A DNA stretch of 64,000 nt from Dermacentor variabilis (lineage: Eukaryota > Arthropoda > Arachnida > Ixodida > Ixodidae): the NCBI RefSeq assembly GCF_050947875.1, contig NC_134570.1, positions 204,331,250 through 204,395,249 on the forward strand. Direction: 5' to 3'. The notes beneath the pieces were generated by a model. The model worked only from the letters and a program-made list of their open reading frames with translations. It was not told the origin of the DNA and searched no databases. The first letter of the stretch is position 1; each line of letters starts with the position of its first letter. A program made the translations under genes and the position numbers. This document shows, in pieces, positions 24,519 through 34,739 of this stretch.

Positions 24519-25660
24519 CAGTAAAACCTTGTTAAACCATACCCGCTTAAACAGTAGCTTCGTTTTAAAAGTAGTAAAGCCAAATCCCTGACTCAGCGGC
24601 CATTGAACATAATGTGTTTTGTATCCGCACAAACCGTACCAGCTTATTGCGTACGCATCGGTTAAAACGTAGCGGTTCAACTTTTCGTCGCGCGAACACA
24701 GCGGTGCGCCGTCTCCATTGGACAGCCCGGCAGAACAACAAGCCTCAGAGATCAGAACAATGGCCTCCAAGTGCCTTGTGTGTTCGCGCGTGAAGCCACA
24801 TCAACATCATCTCGGCGGCATGCCAGAGAGCGTTGTGGCGTCGTGCATGCGAGGCCTCGCGTCATGCTGAAGCTCGGATAAAAAAGACTCCGGATGCTCA
24901 GCATAGAAGAAAAATGAGGCATCGTTTATGCTATCGAACGTGACACGAAGAAGTCGGCGCTGGCACACAACAGGGATCTGCTGTTGACTAGAGTGTGTGG
25001 AATTTGGAATGCGAAGAAGTTGCTCGGCAGTGCTGCTGCGACCGCGAAGACATGTCAGCTACGAGGCTCGACTTTTCGCTATCGTCGCCTGTGTTGTTGC
25101 CGAAGTGTCGACTAGCGACAGTGATGAGAACGACACGGAAAGCAACAGCACGGGCGATTCAGGCCCGACAGTGGCATAAGCTGTGCGTTACGTCAGGCTC
25201 ATGAATGCAATCGTCGAGACGAGAACAGGGGCGCGATAACGTAACTCTATTCCAAATGAAAAGTGTTCCAAACTTCGGCACCCGGCAATGAAAAAGGCGC
25301 CCCCGGGACTTCTGCAGCACTACTGCGCACGTGCACGGAGAAGACGTAACGCCAACGAGGAATCTGCCATGCGAGTGTTTGCTGAGAAGAGGGGGCTGGC
25401 TGAAAAGCTGGCACGCAGCTTCAGTAAGTTTGAGGCCGCTGTTGTCGTCGGGCTAGGCCGTCGCAGCATCAAATGAAAATTACACTTTTGTCGCGCCAAG
25501 TGAATAAATACTGCATGTTTTTTTCCCATTTCATCACACTCTCTCTGAATTCCGTTTTCGACAGGTAAGTGGGCGATCTCATGCTATTCGGTTAAACACT
25601 ACTAACGTTTAGTACGTACTTTTTCCGAGCTCCAGCCAACTATGGTTTAACGAGGTTTCA

Positions 25661-25663
<3 letters not shown>
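24519..25663 (+). mobile_element. Tigger derivative, sister of the 15.96-17.7 kb copy
   Basis: TA|CAGTAAAACCTTGTTAAACC at the left pairs with GGTTTAACGAGGTTTCACTG at the right. The interior shares long blocks with the 15,957 copy (GCCATTGAACATAATGTGTT; CTGAAAAGCTGGCACGCAGC-type C-terminus). The transposase C-terminal scrap near 25,330-25,476 reads SAMRVFAEKRGLAEKLARSF. At 1.1 kb it is an internal-deletion derivative. Confidence 0.8.

Positions 25664-25706
<43 letters not shown>
25664..25706. repeat. (TG)n(TA)n microsatellite
   Basis: A TG then TA dinucleotide run starts at the CACTG end of the Tigger derivative and leads into the solo LTR. Confidence 0.95.
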
Positions 25707-25710
<4 letters not shown>

Positions 25711-26143
25711 CACGTGAACTCGTTTATCTTTTACGGTTTATCTTTTTCTTAGACGGCTTTTACCATCTAAGAAATGTTATCTCTCAGTGCAGGATGCGTC
25801 TACATGTATCGGAAGTTTCTAGAATGTTATCGATGCTTCTATCCGCTGTCTGTTGTCGCCGAACCTTGTGTAATCCGATTGCATGCATGCACGAGGCGAA
25901 TGGCGTAGAACTTTGTGGAAGGCGCGCAGGTCCCAGTGATTTCTCTGGAACGTTCGACGACTGATCTATAAAAGCCGACGTGCTTGACTCTCTGATCAGA
26001 TTTTTGCCGATCGCCGACTGTGTTCGCCGCTTTCGTTGAGCATTGAGTGTAGCCTGTTTTTTAGGCACAGGTTCACCCAATAAAGTTAGTTTCGCCATTC
26101 ACAGTTTTCTTGCTCTGTCCTCAACCGTCACTACCACGTGACA
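25707..26143 (+). mobile_element. Solo LTR (gypsy-type)
   Basis: A 437-bp TG...CA unit starts TGGACACGTG and ends CCACGTGACA. It contains a TATA box (TATAAAA at 25,967-25,973) and a polyadenylation signal (AATAAA at 26,079-26,084) in the correct order for U3-R-U5. ATAT microsatellite sequence flanks both sides, consistent with a short target duplication. No internal retroelement sequence is attached. Confidence 0.75.
25967..25973 (+). promoter_or_regulatory. LTR TATA box
   Basis: TATAAAA lies about 110 bp before the AATAAA signal inside the solo LTR, as in LTR promoters. Confidence 0.6.
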
Positions 26144-26160
26144 ATATATATATATATGTA

Positions 26161-27297
26161 CAGTGGAGTCTTGATGATACGAATCTCAAGGGGTCACGAA
26201 AAATGTTTGTATTAGCCGAAATTCGTATCAACAAAACAATTAAAAGTAGCTAAATTAAAGTGTCAGAGGTGAACTCACTCAGGCACACGTATGTAAAAAG
26301 CATTTATTTCTTGAAGAAAAAGTCTCTGATGTCGTTCTGCCTCTTTTTCTTTGTCAGGTCAATTAGCAGACTTTGTTCAAATCCAAAAAGACGCGCGCAC
26401 TTGTCGTCACTGATTTCATCCTGGCTGTCCGGCGCCTAGACCGCGCCTCCGCACCAAAAGAGAGAGGGTGAAATCGCGTAACTGCGCGCTGTCCTCTTTC
26501 ACTGCCGTCGGTGGGGCTCATGGTCGTGGTCACGTCCGTCCGTGCGCTGGAATCGTGCCTCTCCTCTCCTCCGCGCAGCGGCGCAACCTCCTCCCCTCCC
26601 TAGCAACCGGCGTGCACCGGTCGGGGGCGCAGCTGCGCATAGCAACCGTGACGTCACAGATTAGCAGTAGAACGAGCGCGTGGGCATCGGCGGTGGCAGC
26701 TGCACCGCCGCTCCTTCGTCAGACTTTTCATTGCAGTCGAGTGAGTGAGACCCATAGCTCCGAAATGGCCCAGTGATTGTGTGCCACACGGTTTGGGGAA
26801 GCGGCAGCGGATGCCAGATTCCCCCAACACCAAACGCCAGAAGAACAAGGAGCGAATGCGCATGCGACGAATGAACATGTCACCAGATGCGAAAGCAAGG
26901 GAGGCAGAACGGAAATGCCAACAGCGACTGATTAGATCGCCGGGTACCAAAGGCAGGGAAGCAGAACGAAAGCGGCAGCAGCGACAAGCGATATTGCCGA
27001 ACACCAAAGCGAATGAATTGGAGCGCAGACGGTAGCAGCGACCGGCCATTTCACCGAACAGCAAAGCCAGGGAAGTGGACCGCAGATGGCAGCAGCATCT
27101 GGCTTTCGCCAAGCACACTTTCAAATTTCCGAAGTGTCTTCGGTAATTTTCGTATCAAGCAACGCGGGTCGAAAATTGATTCGTAACAACCGTTCTCTAG
27201 CACGATGCAAAGTAATGGGGCTCGGCCGGGACCAGAGAAAAATTCGTATCATCCAGAAATTCGTATTAGCCGTGATCATATCATTGAGATTCCACTG
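26161..27297. mobile_element. Tigger-type non-autonomous element with coding minisatellite
   Basis: TA|CAGTGGAGTCTTGATGATAC at the left and the complement of CATTGAGATTCCACTG at the right form the TIRs; CGAATTTC/GAAATTCGTAT subterminal repeats add support. The interior holds a GC-rich half with an N-terminal-less repeat ORF at 26,820-27,110. There is no transposase. Confidence 0.75.
26811..27118 (+). repeat. 57-bp tandem repeat encoding REAERKRQQR-type units
   Basis: About five 19-codon units follow each other in one frame: PDAKAREAERKCQQRLIRS, PGTKGREAERKRQQRQAIL, PNTKANELERR then a TAG in place of one codon, and PNSKAREVDRRWQQH. The unit is a highly charged helix-prone peptide. Divergence among units, with conserved REAER spacing, suggests former protein-level constraint. 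The parent protein is unknown to me. Confidence 0.75.
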
Positions 27298-27327
27298 TGT
27301 GTGTATACACACACACACGCACGCACG

Positions 27328-27407
<80 letters not shown>
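27298..27407. repeat. (CA)n microsatellite linking two Tigger ends
   Basis: TGTGTGTATACACACACACGCACGC leads into about 80 bp of CA repeat that ends at CAGTGTAGC, the left end of the next element. Confidence 0.95.
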
Positions 27408-27411
<4 letters not shown>

Positions 27412-28130
27412 GTAGCTCGGTTATAACGAAGTCGGTGGGAATCAAAAATTACTTTGCTATAGCCACTTTTTTACTATATCTGGACTCTAAAAAAATTCTA
27501 GAATCAATTAGACCAAGTAGAAAATTTTGTTTGCGCCCTCTGGAAAATTTCGTTAAGAGTCCCCTGCAGGCATTTCGCGTGCACACATTTCAGAACAGTG
27601 GCGAATGAAGATCTTGTCGGAACTAAAGAGCTGGCCACTGATGAACTCGCCACAAGTGTTTCCGAAAAGGAAATGATTGCTGATAACAGTGCCTTCAGTT
27701 GGACAGTGTTGAGGCCACTGTTCGATTCCGCCTTTGTAATCCTTGTGAATGGCATCAAAGCTCGAAAATCATGGCGTGTTGTGTGATTCAGGTTTCCACA
27801 AGTCAAGTTCACCTCAATGTAGCAGTGTTACGCGGCTAAGCATTCGTGAAGCACTGCGGTCAAGCAAACCAAGTGCGGGAAGGGTCAATTGTCACAGGGC
27901 TCGGTATGTATTCCTAACTATACACGAATGCACCTGCCGTCTCCTATCAAAGTACGAGCACCGATACAGCTAATAAGTATGCTGGCAGGCCTTCAGAGCT
28001 ATTTCTAATGTCTGTGTGGTGATTTGAGCCCTTGGGGGCAGTAAGAGGCATGCATTCGTTTTTTCGGACTGACTGATCTTTTTCATGCTTTCGCGGCCCC
28101 TAAAGAGTCCGAAAAATAGGATGTTGACTG
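27408..28130. mobile_element. Two adjoining Tigger-like MITE pieces
   Basis: The left end CAGTGTAGCTCGGTTATAAC belongs to one family. The part from about 27,600 to the right end GGATGTTGACTG|TA (28,130) belongs to another, related to copies at 39,964 and 59,344 (shared GCTGATAACAGTGCC..., CAGTGTTACG.GG.TAAGCAT, and a TTTTTCGGAC subterminal motif). No intact protein is present. Confidence 0.55.
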
Positions 28131-28149
28131 TATAGTAGTTTCATTCGCT

Positions 28150-28921
28150 AAAAATTACGTTGCAGCACTCCTAAGTGATGCACTGTAGTCAGATTTGCTG
28201 ACTACAAACTTCATGAAGCAGCAAGCTTGGCAATGTTCTTGGAACCTCGTTCCAAGTACCAAGATGGCACAAAAATGGGTAGCTGGCTCCAGAACTTAGT
28301 AGTTGAAGGTGTGCTAAAGAATTCTAACGCACAAAAGAGCACACAGGTGTCTCATGTGTTTATGGCCCAGGAAAACGTGCAATCTACCTCAGAATTGCAG
28401 AATTTTGACACCGTTCTAAGCCAGCAACAACATTCACAGCCACAAGCAGAAGCAGAAAGGTACATGCAGCAATAGGAAGACCCATGTTGTTGGTGGAAGG
28501 AACGACGTGCAAGAGCTTACCTTTGCTGGCTCATCTTACAAGGCAGTACCTGAGGAGAAAGGGGGTTAACCGAGAGGCCCGATTTTTATTCCTCATATCA
28601 TGAGAAGCCAACAAACACTGACACCAAGGACAACTTAGAGGAAATTACTTGTGTTTAATAAACGGAATGAAGAAACGATAAATTAATGGAAATTAAAGTG
28701 GATGAATAAACAACTTGCCGCAGGTGAGAACCGAACCCACAACCTTCGTCTTCATTCCGTTTATTAAACACAAGTAATTTCCCCTATGTTGTCCTTCGTG
28801 TCAGTGTTTGTTGGCTTCTCATGATAAGGCAGTACCTGGCCATACCAGCCACAAGCATGTCTGGCGAGTGCCTGTTCTCAGTGTCCGGTGCAGTTGTTAC
28901 TGGTAGGAGAGCAGGGGAGGT
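28150..28921 (+). pseudogene. hAT transposase remnant interrupted by a SINE
   Basis: Before the SINE the + strand reads AASLAMFLEPRSKYQDGTK, a form of the hAT motif A.FLDPR.K. After it comes RQYLAIPATSMSGECLFS then VSGAVVTGRRA, the hAT dimerisation domain (YLA.PATS...ER.FS..G..V...R). Both parts lie on one strand, with exact duplication of the interrupted site, so they were one gene. Confidence 0.75.
28553..28825. mobile_element. Fold-back tRNA-type SINE with 13-bp target duplication
   Basis: AAGGCAGTACCTG occurs at 28,540-28,552 and 28,826-28,838, flanking the insert exactly. Within it, 28,597-28,672 and 28,750-28,825 are 76-bp inverted copies of the SINE tail (AACAAACACTGACACCAAGG...TTAATAAACGGAATGAAG). 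The loop contains the B-box-like GGGTTCGGTTCTC (minus strand). Related SINEs lie at 60.05-60.63 kb without the inverted arm. Confidence 0.85.
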
Positions 28922-30480
28922 GTTATATAGTAGTCCACCTAGTAGACTGTCCATTTTGGCCGCTACTGATTGACTGGGGCTGCTGGTCTCCTCCTCACTT
29001 GTACAGCTGCATCCAAAATACAGAATCTTGCAGAATACCCCCCCCCCCCCCCTGTGGTTAGTTCTGGGACATGTCGAGCAGCTTGGTTTCCTTCATAACA
29101 ACATTCACCGATTCAACTTAGCCATCCATTCATTTTAACAGCTTTATCAGACTGTTTTTTTTTCTAGGAATAACTATCTGGAGTACGCCAGTTGTACAAG
29201 AAGTTTGCTTTTCTGGCCATGTTTTGCAGTACACTTTTTTGGTAATTTAACTTGGAAGTATTCGAAGAATATTTGAGAAATAGTTTATTCGATTTGCACT
29301 CAAACATTTTGCTATTCGCACACCACTAGTGTTTACCCGCCTTAATGCTCTGCGAGCGAATTTGGGCCTGTAATAAACAAGTTGTGTGCATGCACTTTCA
29401 CATGCATGCATTGTTGGAACAAGATATATTGTACTATATGCACCATGCGGTTAATATTTGCAAAAAAAGTGGTTCGTTGTAGTTAACTGTTTGTTACTTC
29501 CAAGTCTGTTAAAAACAAAATTTGTTAAAGGAATTATTCAGGCAGACCAAAGCCTATGTATGTAGTAACTGGAGACATACATGGTTGAGCCAAAAGGGCA
29601 GGCAATGCATGGATAAAAAGCTACAGAAAGAGGTCAACCTGAACGAAAAATGCTAGTTCTTTTCTCTTTCGTTTCTTTCTGTAGTGAAAAAGATTGTAAC
29701 ATTCTGGTTCAATTCTGATTGACATTGTTTGTTTTTCCTCCGGTTCTCTGTTTAGTATTCGATACCATTGCCACAGCACAGACTGTTTTTTTCGGTTTGC
29801 CTAATTACAAACAACTTTCACGAACCTTATGTAGCAGAGCATACACAAAGAAAGGCAACCATGTTGTGTGCTTATTTCTTTATTGTGCTTTTAGGTTGTG
29901 AAGTAATATGCTTTCATCAAGTTTTAGTTGCTACAGAGACAGCCGAGGTGTCTGAAAAGTTGTGCAGTTGAAAAAATAACTTGAGCTAGAAAAGTTGCTT
30001 TATTATTGGACCTTATTTCACCAATGACTGTAAAAATTACAAATGCACTTTAGTTGTGAGCCGAGAATTATGGCCACTTAATGTATACATGAAGTGGTCA
30101 TACAGCCAGTAGTATACATTCAGCAGTGGCTGCTTTTTTGTAAGTTGGCTGAAACCATCTTGCTAATTTTGCAAAACTGCCACCAAGCAGTCCAATATAT
30201 ATGCAGAATTTCCTGACATGGACAGACATAGGGGGTGACTGAATGCATTTGTGACTCACATTGTTGAACTATCGAGACTGGGGTGTGCTGGCTGTTCAAG
30301 TTACACCCCTGGTAAAATTGTAAATTGCTGGATCACAGAAAATCTGCTAATTATCTGTGATTTTAAGCTGCCACTGAATTGCTACTTCTCTATTAAAATT
30401 TCTTGTTTCTGAATTTCACATGTGACTATAATAAAGTTTAGGTCATGCTTTTCTTAATGAGTAATCTCTTCTCTTCGCAG
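28922..30480. other. Intronic stretch with minor repeats
   Basis: It contains AGTCCACCTAGTAGACTGTCC at 28,933, one arm of the fold-back at 30,636; a C run at 29,039-29,052; a hAT-like terminal stretch near 29,255-29,330 (TATTCGAAGAATATT, CACACCACTAG); and an imperfect hairpin at 29,622-29,688 (CTACAGAAAGA / TCTTTCTGTAG). No gene is seen up to GCN1 exon D. Confidence 0.5.
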
Positions 30481-30553
30481 CACATCACCTGGTGTTGCAG
30501 CTAATCACAAGAATGATTCTCGACCACCCCGACTCCTGCTTCGCCAATCTCAA
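30481..30553 (+). CDS. GCN1: GCN1 internal exon D
   Basis: Acceptor CTCTTCGCAG|CA and donor CTCAA|GTGAGA bound 73 nt, phase 1 to phase 2. The peptide HHLVLQLITRMILDHPD then SCFANLK fits the GCN1 helix that ends in LDHP. The preceding intron is 15.3 kb, the longest complete one here, and is full of Tigger, RTE, gypsy, hAT and SINE sequence. Confidence 0.88.
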
Positions 30554-30635
30554 GTGAGAACTGAGGATTTAGTGCCCGGCAAAATGTATTATGTGTTTTC
30601 TAAATGGGCACAAAAAGAAAAATACAGCAGCTTTA

Positions 30636-30783
30636 AGAGTCCACCTAGTGGACATGTCCATTTCTTCTGCTGCTGAAGTGCTGATTGGCTGTGGCACCTG
30701 GCTGCTGCAGATGCACAGCCCAGCCCAGCCAATCAGAACTTCAACAGCAGACAAAATGGAGATGTCCACTAGGTGGACTCTTA
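30636..30783. repeat. 148-bp fold-back MITE in a short GCN1 intron
   Basis: AGAGTCCACCTAGTGGACAT at the left and ATGTCCACTAGGTGGACTCT at the right are perfect inverted repeats (20 bp). The arms continue with imperfect pairing (CCATTTCTTCTGCTG / CAGCAGACAAAATGG; CTGATTGGCTG / CAGCCAATCAG), so nearly the whole unit can form one hairpin. It lies 82 bp after the exon D donor. Confidence 0.88.
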
Positions 30784-31138
30784 CACAATACCTCCCTAGA
30801 ACACACATGGTAAACTTTGATTTATACAAAAGAATGCTATCAGCGTATATGCACATAATGTAGTGACACCGAGTAATATGCAATATGTTCCGCTAGCATT
30901 CAAAAAGCAAGGTTTTTTTTTTTTCCATCAATTTCACCAACGTAGGAGTGGACTGTGTGCCCCCTTTCGTCCAACACTTGGTAAATGCGTGTCGTTGAGC
31001 TCAACTTATGTGCTCAACTGATGTTCTGACTAACCTTCTTACATTTCCTGTTGCTGCTTATGCAGTTGTGTCTGCAAGAAAACTGCGATGGGACCTTTTC
31101 TTTTTCTTTTTTTTTTCTTTTTTTCTTTTTTTTTGCAG

Positions 31139-31307
31139 GCCCTTTGCGGTGCCGCTGCTGAAGGCGCTATGCCACTCCAGCCACCCCGTGCGCCAGTCGG
31201 CCCAGAGCACGGTGCGCAAGCTGGTGTCAGTGCTGAGTGGCACTTCCCTCGCCTGCTTTCTGCTGCGCGAGTTCTCGAGCTTTGTCGACAGCCATCTGAA
31301 GGAGAAG
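31139..31307 (+). CDS. GCN1: GCN1 internal exon E
   Basis: A run of about 35 pyrimidines precedes the acceptor TTTTGCAG|GC, and the donor is GAGAAG|GTGATG. The exon is 169 nt, phase 2 to phase 0. The peptide has PFAVPLLKALCHSSHPVRQ and AQSTVRKLVSVLSG, a clear HEAT repeat (the VR..AQ.TVRKL helix of GCN1), then an LLREFSSFVDSHLKEK helix. It is GC-richer than the flanking intron, as expected for an exon. Confidence 0.92.
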
Positions 31308-32567
31308 GTGATGGCTCTCTCTTCTGCACGCTGTTTTGTTTCTGCATCCACTTGTTCAAGGGGTTGTGCCTACTATGGTGGATCACCGCTGAGCATGGAG
31401 GGTCCTATTTCTTGCTGTTAAAGGTGCATTCTGATGGTGATGGTGAAGCAAGAGGAATTTGAAACACGTTGAAACCATTTGAATGGTAAAGTTGTCTGGC
31501 CTCTTTGCAATATTTTTTTTTTACAACTAAGTATTCTCACAGCATCAAAAAGAAGTTCCAAAGTTGCCAGAAGAGTAATCTAACAACCTTGGTTGATTCC
31601 ATTCGAGTGTCCCTCTTTAAATGCTTGTGTACTGAAGAACAAATTGAACGCAGGCTGTAAGCATGATGCTTGCATCGGGCTTTAGGGAAGCTGAATGAGC
31701 ATGTGATGCTCAACTAAGATCTGTGCAAAGGTACTATTGCTAGTAATGGTCAGGCAAAGCATTACACTTCAACAAATGCCATAAGAAAGCTGGGGAAGTG
31801 GACTTCCACATAGAACACAGCAGCGATGTCTCGGCACAGAGCCCCATAATGAAGCAGACGTGCCTTGCACATATTTCTAGCCTGGTGGTGGGTATGGCTT
31901 GAAGCAGGTGTTCTTCCTTTTGCCATAGCTGGTGTCACAACTGAGGCAGGCAGCAAAAAAGCCATCTTAATAATTTTGAGTAGACACTGTTTGCGCACAT
32001 ATTAAAAATATACTAGTGGCACTGCTTCCTCCAGCTTCTTAACTTCTCTCTCATGATTTTGCTGTTTTTTTTTTTTTAAGTTGCTTCCATTGGAAACACA
32101 GTTTGCCAAAGCAATGATGGTGGTAGGCAAAAACCACATGGTGCTGGGCAGCTGGAGTCACTCTTCTTTTATGGAAAACTTCTCTTACTGCCCCAGTCAC
32201 TTGTGAGGCATGAATAGCCTTTTTCGTGAGTCGGTCTGTGCTCCATGGTGAGTCTGTGTCGGTGAGTTACATTCAGAGGTGCTCAGATGCTGTGGCAATG
32301 ATGTCCCACGCAGATGCAACAGAGAAAAAGCCAAGCCTGCAGGGGGAGCTAGTAGTGTGCAAGTCTTTGCATGAGGTAGCACTGACATAAGCTGTTAATG
32401 GAGTTAATGTCGAACTTGGATCCACAACCGGCGCTCTTGTCCTAGGAGGCAGCAGTATAGTAGCAACACTTGTGAGAGGTGCAAGCCAGAAAGGCGAGGT
32501 GAAGCTGGGCCAAGGCCCCCGTTTTGGCCGGCTGGCGCTGAAACATTGGAAACATGCTCAAGCTGTT
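31308..32567. other. Intronic stretch, no gene seen
   Basis: This is the intron between GCN1 exons E and F. It contains T runs and short frames only, and no terminal repeat pairs were recognised before the TTAA element at 32,572. Confidence 0.5.
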
Positions 32568-32894
32568 TTAAGGGGGACTCAGCGCCTGAAAGCTTTATTT
32601 TTTAAATTGTTTGTCGATTTTGATAAAGCTTGCTGAGTTTGTGTGTTTCAATGTGCTAGTTTTAAATATACATCCAGTTTTCTTGCAAAATAAAGAACTT
32701 TCCAGAAATTGCAAAATTCAGCTTTATTGCATAATTTGCTTGGAGGTGAGCTATCTGCCAACTATACATGGCATAATAAATATTATAAGGGGTTAAAAAC
32801 AGTTAGACATATATTTACAAGATATTTACAATAATTGTAGCAGCTGACAAGATGGCAGACAATGCGCAAAGTCCAGAGCGTCGTCGTCTTCTGA

Positions 32895-33274
32895 TCAAGA
32901 TGAAAACATCTTTGTGAGCGTGTCACATGACCCCCGGCGGCTCAAGCACCAGCTCGGTGCTGGTTTGGAGGCGGGCGAGTGATACAACTTAAGACACGCG
33001 ACGTGGACCATGTCGGAGCGATGCTGAGCCACTGTTGTGTCTGGGGCGGTTTCGTATGTGACATCAGTTACTTGATGCAAGACACGGTAAGGGCCAGAGT
33101 AGTGTATAAGTAACTTCTCCGCGAGGCTAACGCGTAGCGACGGCGACAAAAGGAGAACCAGGGCACCCGGTTTATAATGGACGTCATGATGGTGGGCGTC
33201 GTATAAGCGCCGCTGATTGTCTTGCAACTCCACAAGTCGACGTCGGGCAATATGGCATGCTTCTTGTGCTTCAA
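32895..33274 (-). pseudogene. gypsy integrase C-terminal region
   Basis: The minus strand reads ELQDNQRRLYDAHHHDVHYK, PGALVLLLSPSLRVSLAEKL, LIHYSGPYRVLHQVTDVTYE and DMVHVACLKLYHSP. This is the GPY/F module that closes Ty3/gypsy integrases (VLL..P.R....KL...Y.GPYRV). Everything upstream of it is missing. Confidence 0.85.
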
Positions 33275-33515
33275 GTATGAGCTGCCGAGTATCCTGTGCT
33301 GACTGACGACGGAAACACTTTCGGATGTTTACTGCATCTCGTAAGTTTCCGCCAGTAACGATTCAAGGAACGAAACTTCGTTACACCTCCAGCATATCCA
33401 GCATCGCAGTTGCGAGACTTAGACAGAACGGCAGCTGTTTTCGTCTAAGCACTTGTGGTCCTTGGGGCCAATCGGAGCTCGCCATCTTAGTCGCATGCTC
33501 AAACTGGCCAATAAT

Positions 33516-33543
33516 AGTGTGTGCCTATTAATAGGCACACACT
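33516..33543. repeat. Perfect 28-bp palindrome
   Basis: The centre is CCTATTAATAGG, and it extends without mismatch to AGTGTGTG on one side and CACACACT on the other. Confidence 0.95.
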
Positions 33544-34206
33544 AATAATAGTGCAATAATTCATTTTTCTGTTCTTTTTTTGTGTGTGATCGTAGCGCCG
33601 GCAGTGTTGCTGACCGACAAAGAAAGCCAGAAATGTAAGCTTTCGTATGGTACCATGACGCTGGCAGAGTGCGTAGTTATCGAGTTGTGCGTGACGAAAG
33701 TCGGGTGCAATTTGTCCCCCATTTAAAGGACAATGCTTGTGGATTCGCATGTTTAGATCACGATAATGGAAGAACTACGCAGTATTTTGTAACCAAATTT
33801 AGGAGACAGGCTCGGAAACGCGGCAGGAACGCGGAAAATAAAAATTTAAAATTCCAATTTTGGGCCGATTTTCGGTCCCAAAGACTCGGGTCTCCCCTTA
33901 AGGTAATGGATGAAAGCCTGTCAAACTAATCGCACAGAGACTCCTGGGTCATGGAGGCTGTCCCAAGAAATGCAGTGAGTGAAAGTTTGTGGCCGATGAT
34001 CATATGAGCAAATTGCAAAGAGGTAGTTGAAGGGCTGCGACTGCTGTGGTGATCTTTAGTACTGAGATGAAGGCTGCACGGGCGTTGGGGTTGTCAGAGG
34101 TATGTGCCTTAGGTACAGCATCGAGAACACAGATTGCCGCTCTGTGTGTATACTGCTGCATTGACAATGAGGGAGTAAGACAACAGCGCTTCTGGTTCTA
34201 TTGCAG

Positions 34207-34345
34207 GCGGAAGAATGTGAGCCAGGCGAATCCAAAATCCTGGCGGAGGCTCTGGTCGCCATCTGCTCGGGCTCCAACCTGGATGCCAAGGACACAGAGG
34301 ACCTTGCCTTGGAGTCCTTGCTGCCTGCGCACCACCCTGTATTTG
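34207..34345 (+). CDS. GCN1: GCN1 internal exon F
   Basis: Acceptor CTATTGCAG|GCG and donor GTATTTG|GTGAGT bound 139 nt, phase 0 to phase 1. The peptide has SKILAEALVAICSGSNLD, then KDTEDLALESLLPAHHPVF. The pattern L.EAL..I.G with a following HHP motif fits GCN1. It joins exon G in phase to rebuild the Ala codon after HHPVF. Confidence 0.9.
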
Positions 34346-34739
34346 GTGAGTGGTGCTGAGCAGCGGCCTCATTGAATTGTGGAAAAGTTGGTGATATGCA
34401 ATGGAAAACAAAGAATGCAGTTGCATGTGTTGTCCATTCAACTTGCAACTGCACTTCCAGCAAAGACAGTTGCTTACCTGTTTTCTTCCTTTTTGTATTC
34501 AAATGCTCAGCTAAACTGCAAAATGCATGCAGGATATAATGTTCTGAACATTTGTCGCCTGTGTAGACCAATAGCATTGCAGTGCGCTGCTATTCAGTTG
34601 CATCAGTGCTTGCTTAGTCTGCTGAATAGCTTACACATACGGAAGGCTGTCTTTGTGACCTGGTTGACTGGTCTCAGCATTTCTACACACATATAGTGAA
34701 TAGGTGTGCTCAGGTGAGGACAATCACAGTAATGTCTCG

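Larger units (their letters stand above)
32572..33897. mobile_element. TTAA-flanked MITE (piggyBac-type) with nested gypsy tail
   Basis: TTAA|GGGGGACTC at 32,568 and GGGTCTCCCC|TTAA at 33,898 bound the unit; GGGG(A/G)GAC-type ends are short inverted repeats. The interior from about 32,830 to 33,310 is gypsy sequence on the minus strand, so the MITE was a target for, or captured, a retroelement piece. Confidence 0.5.
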
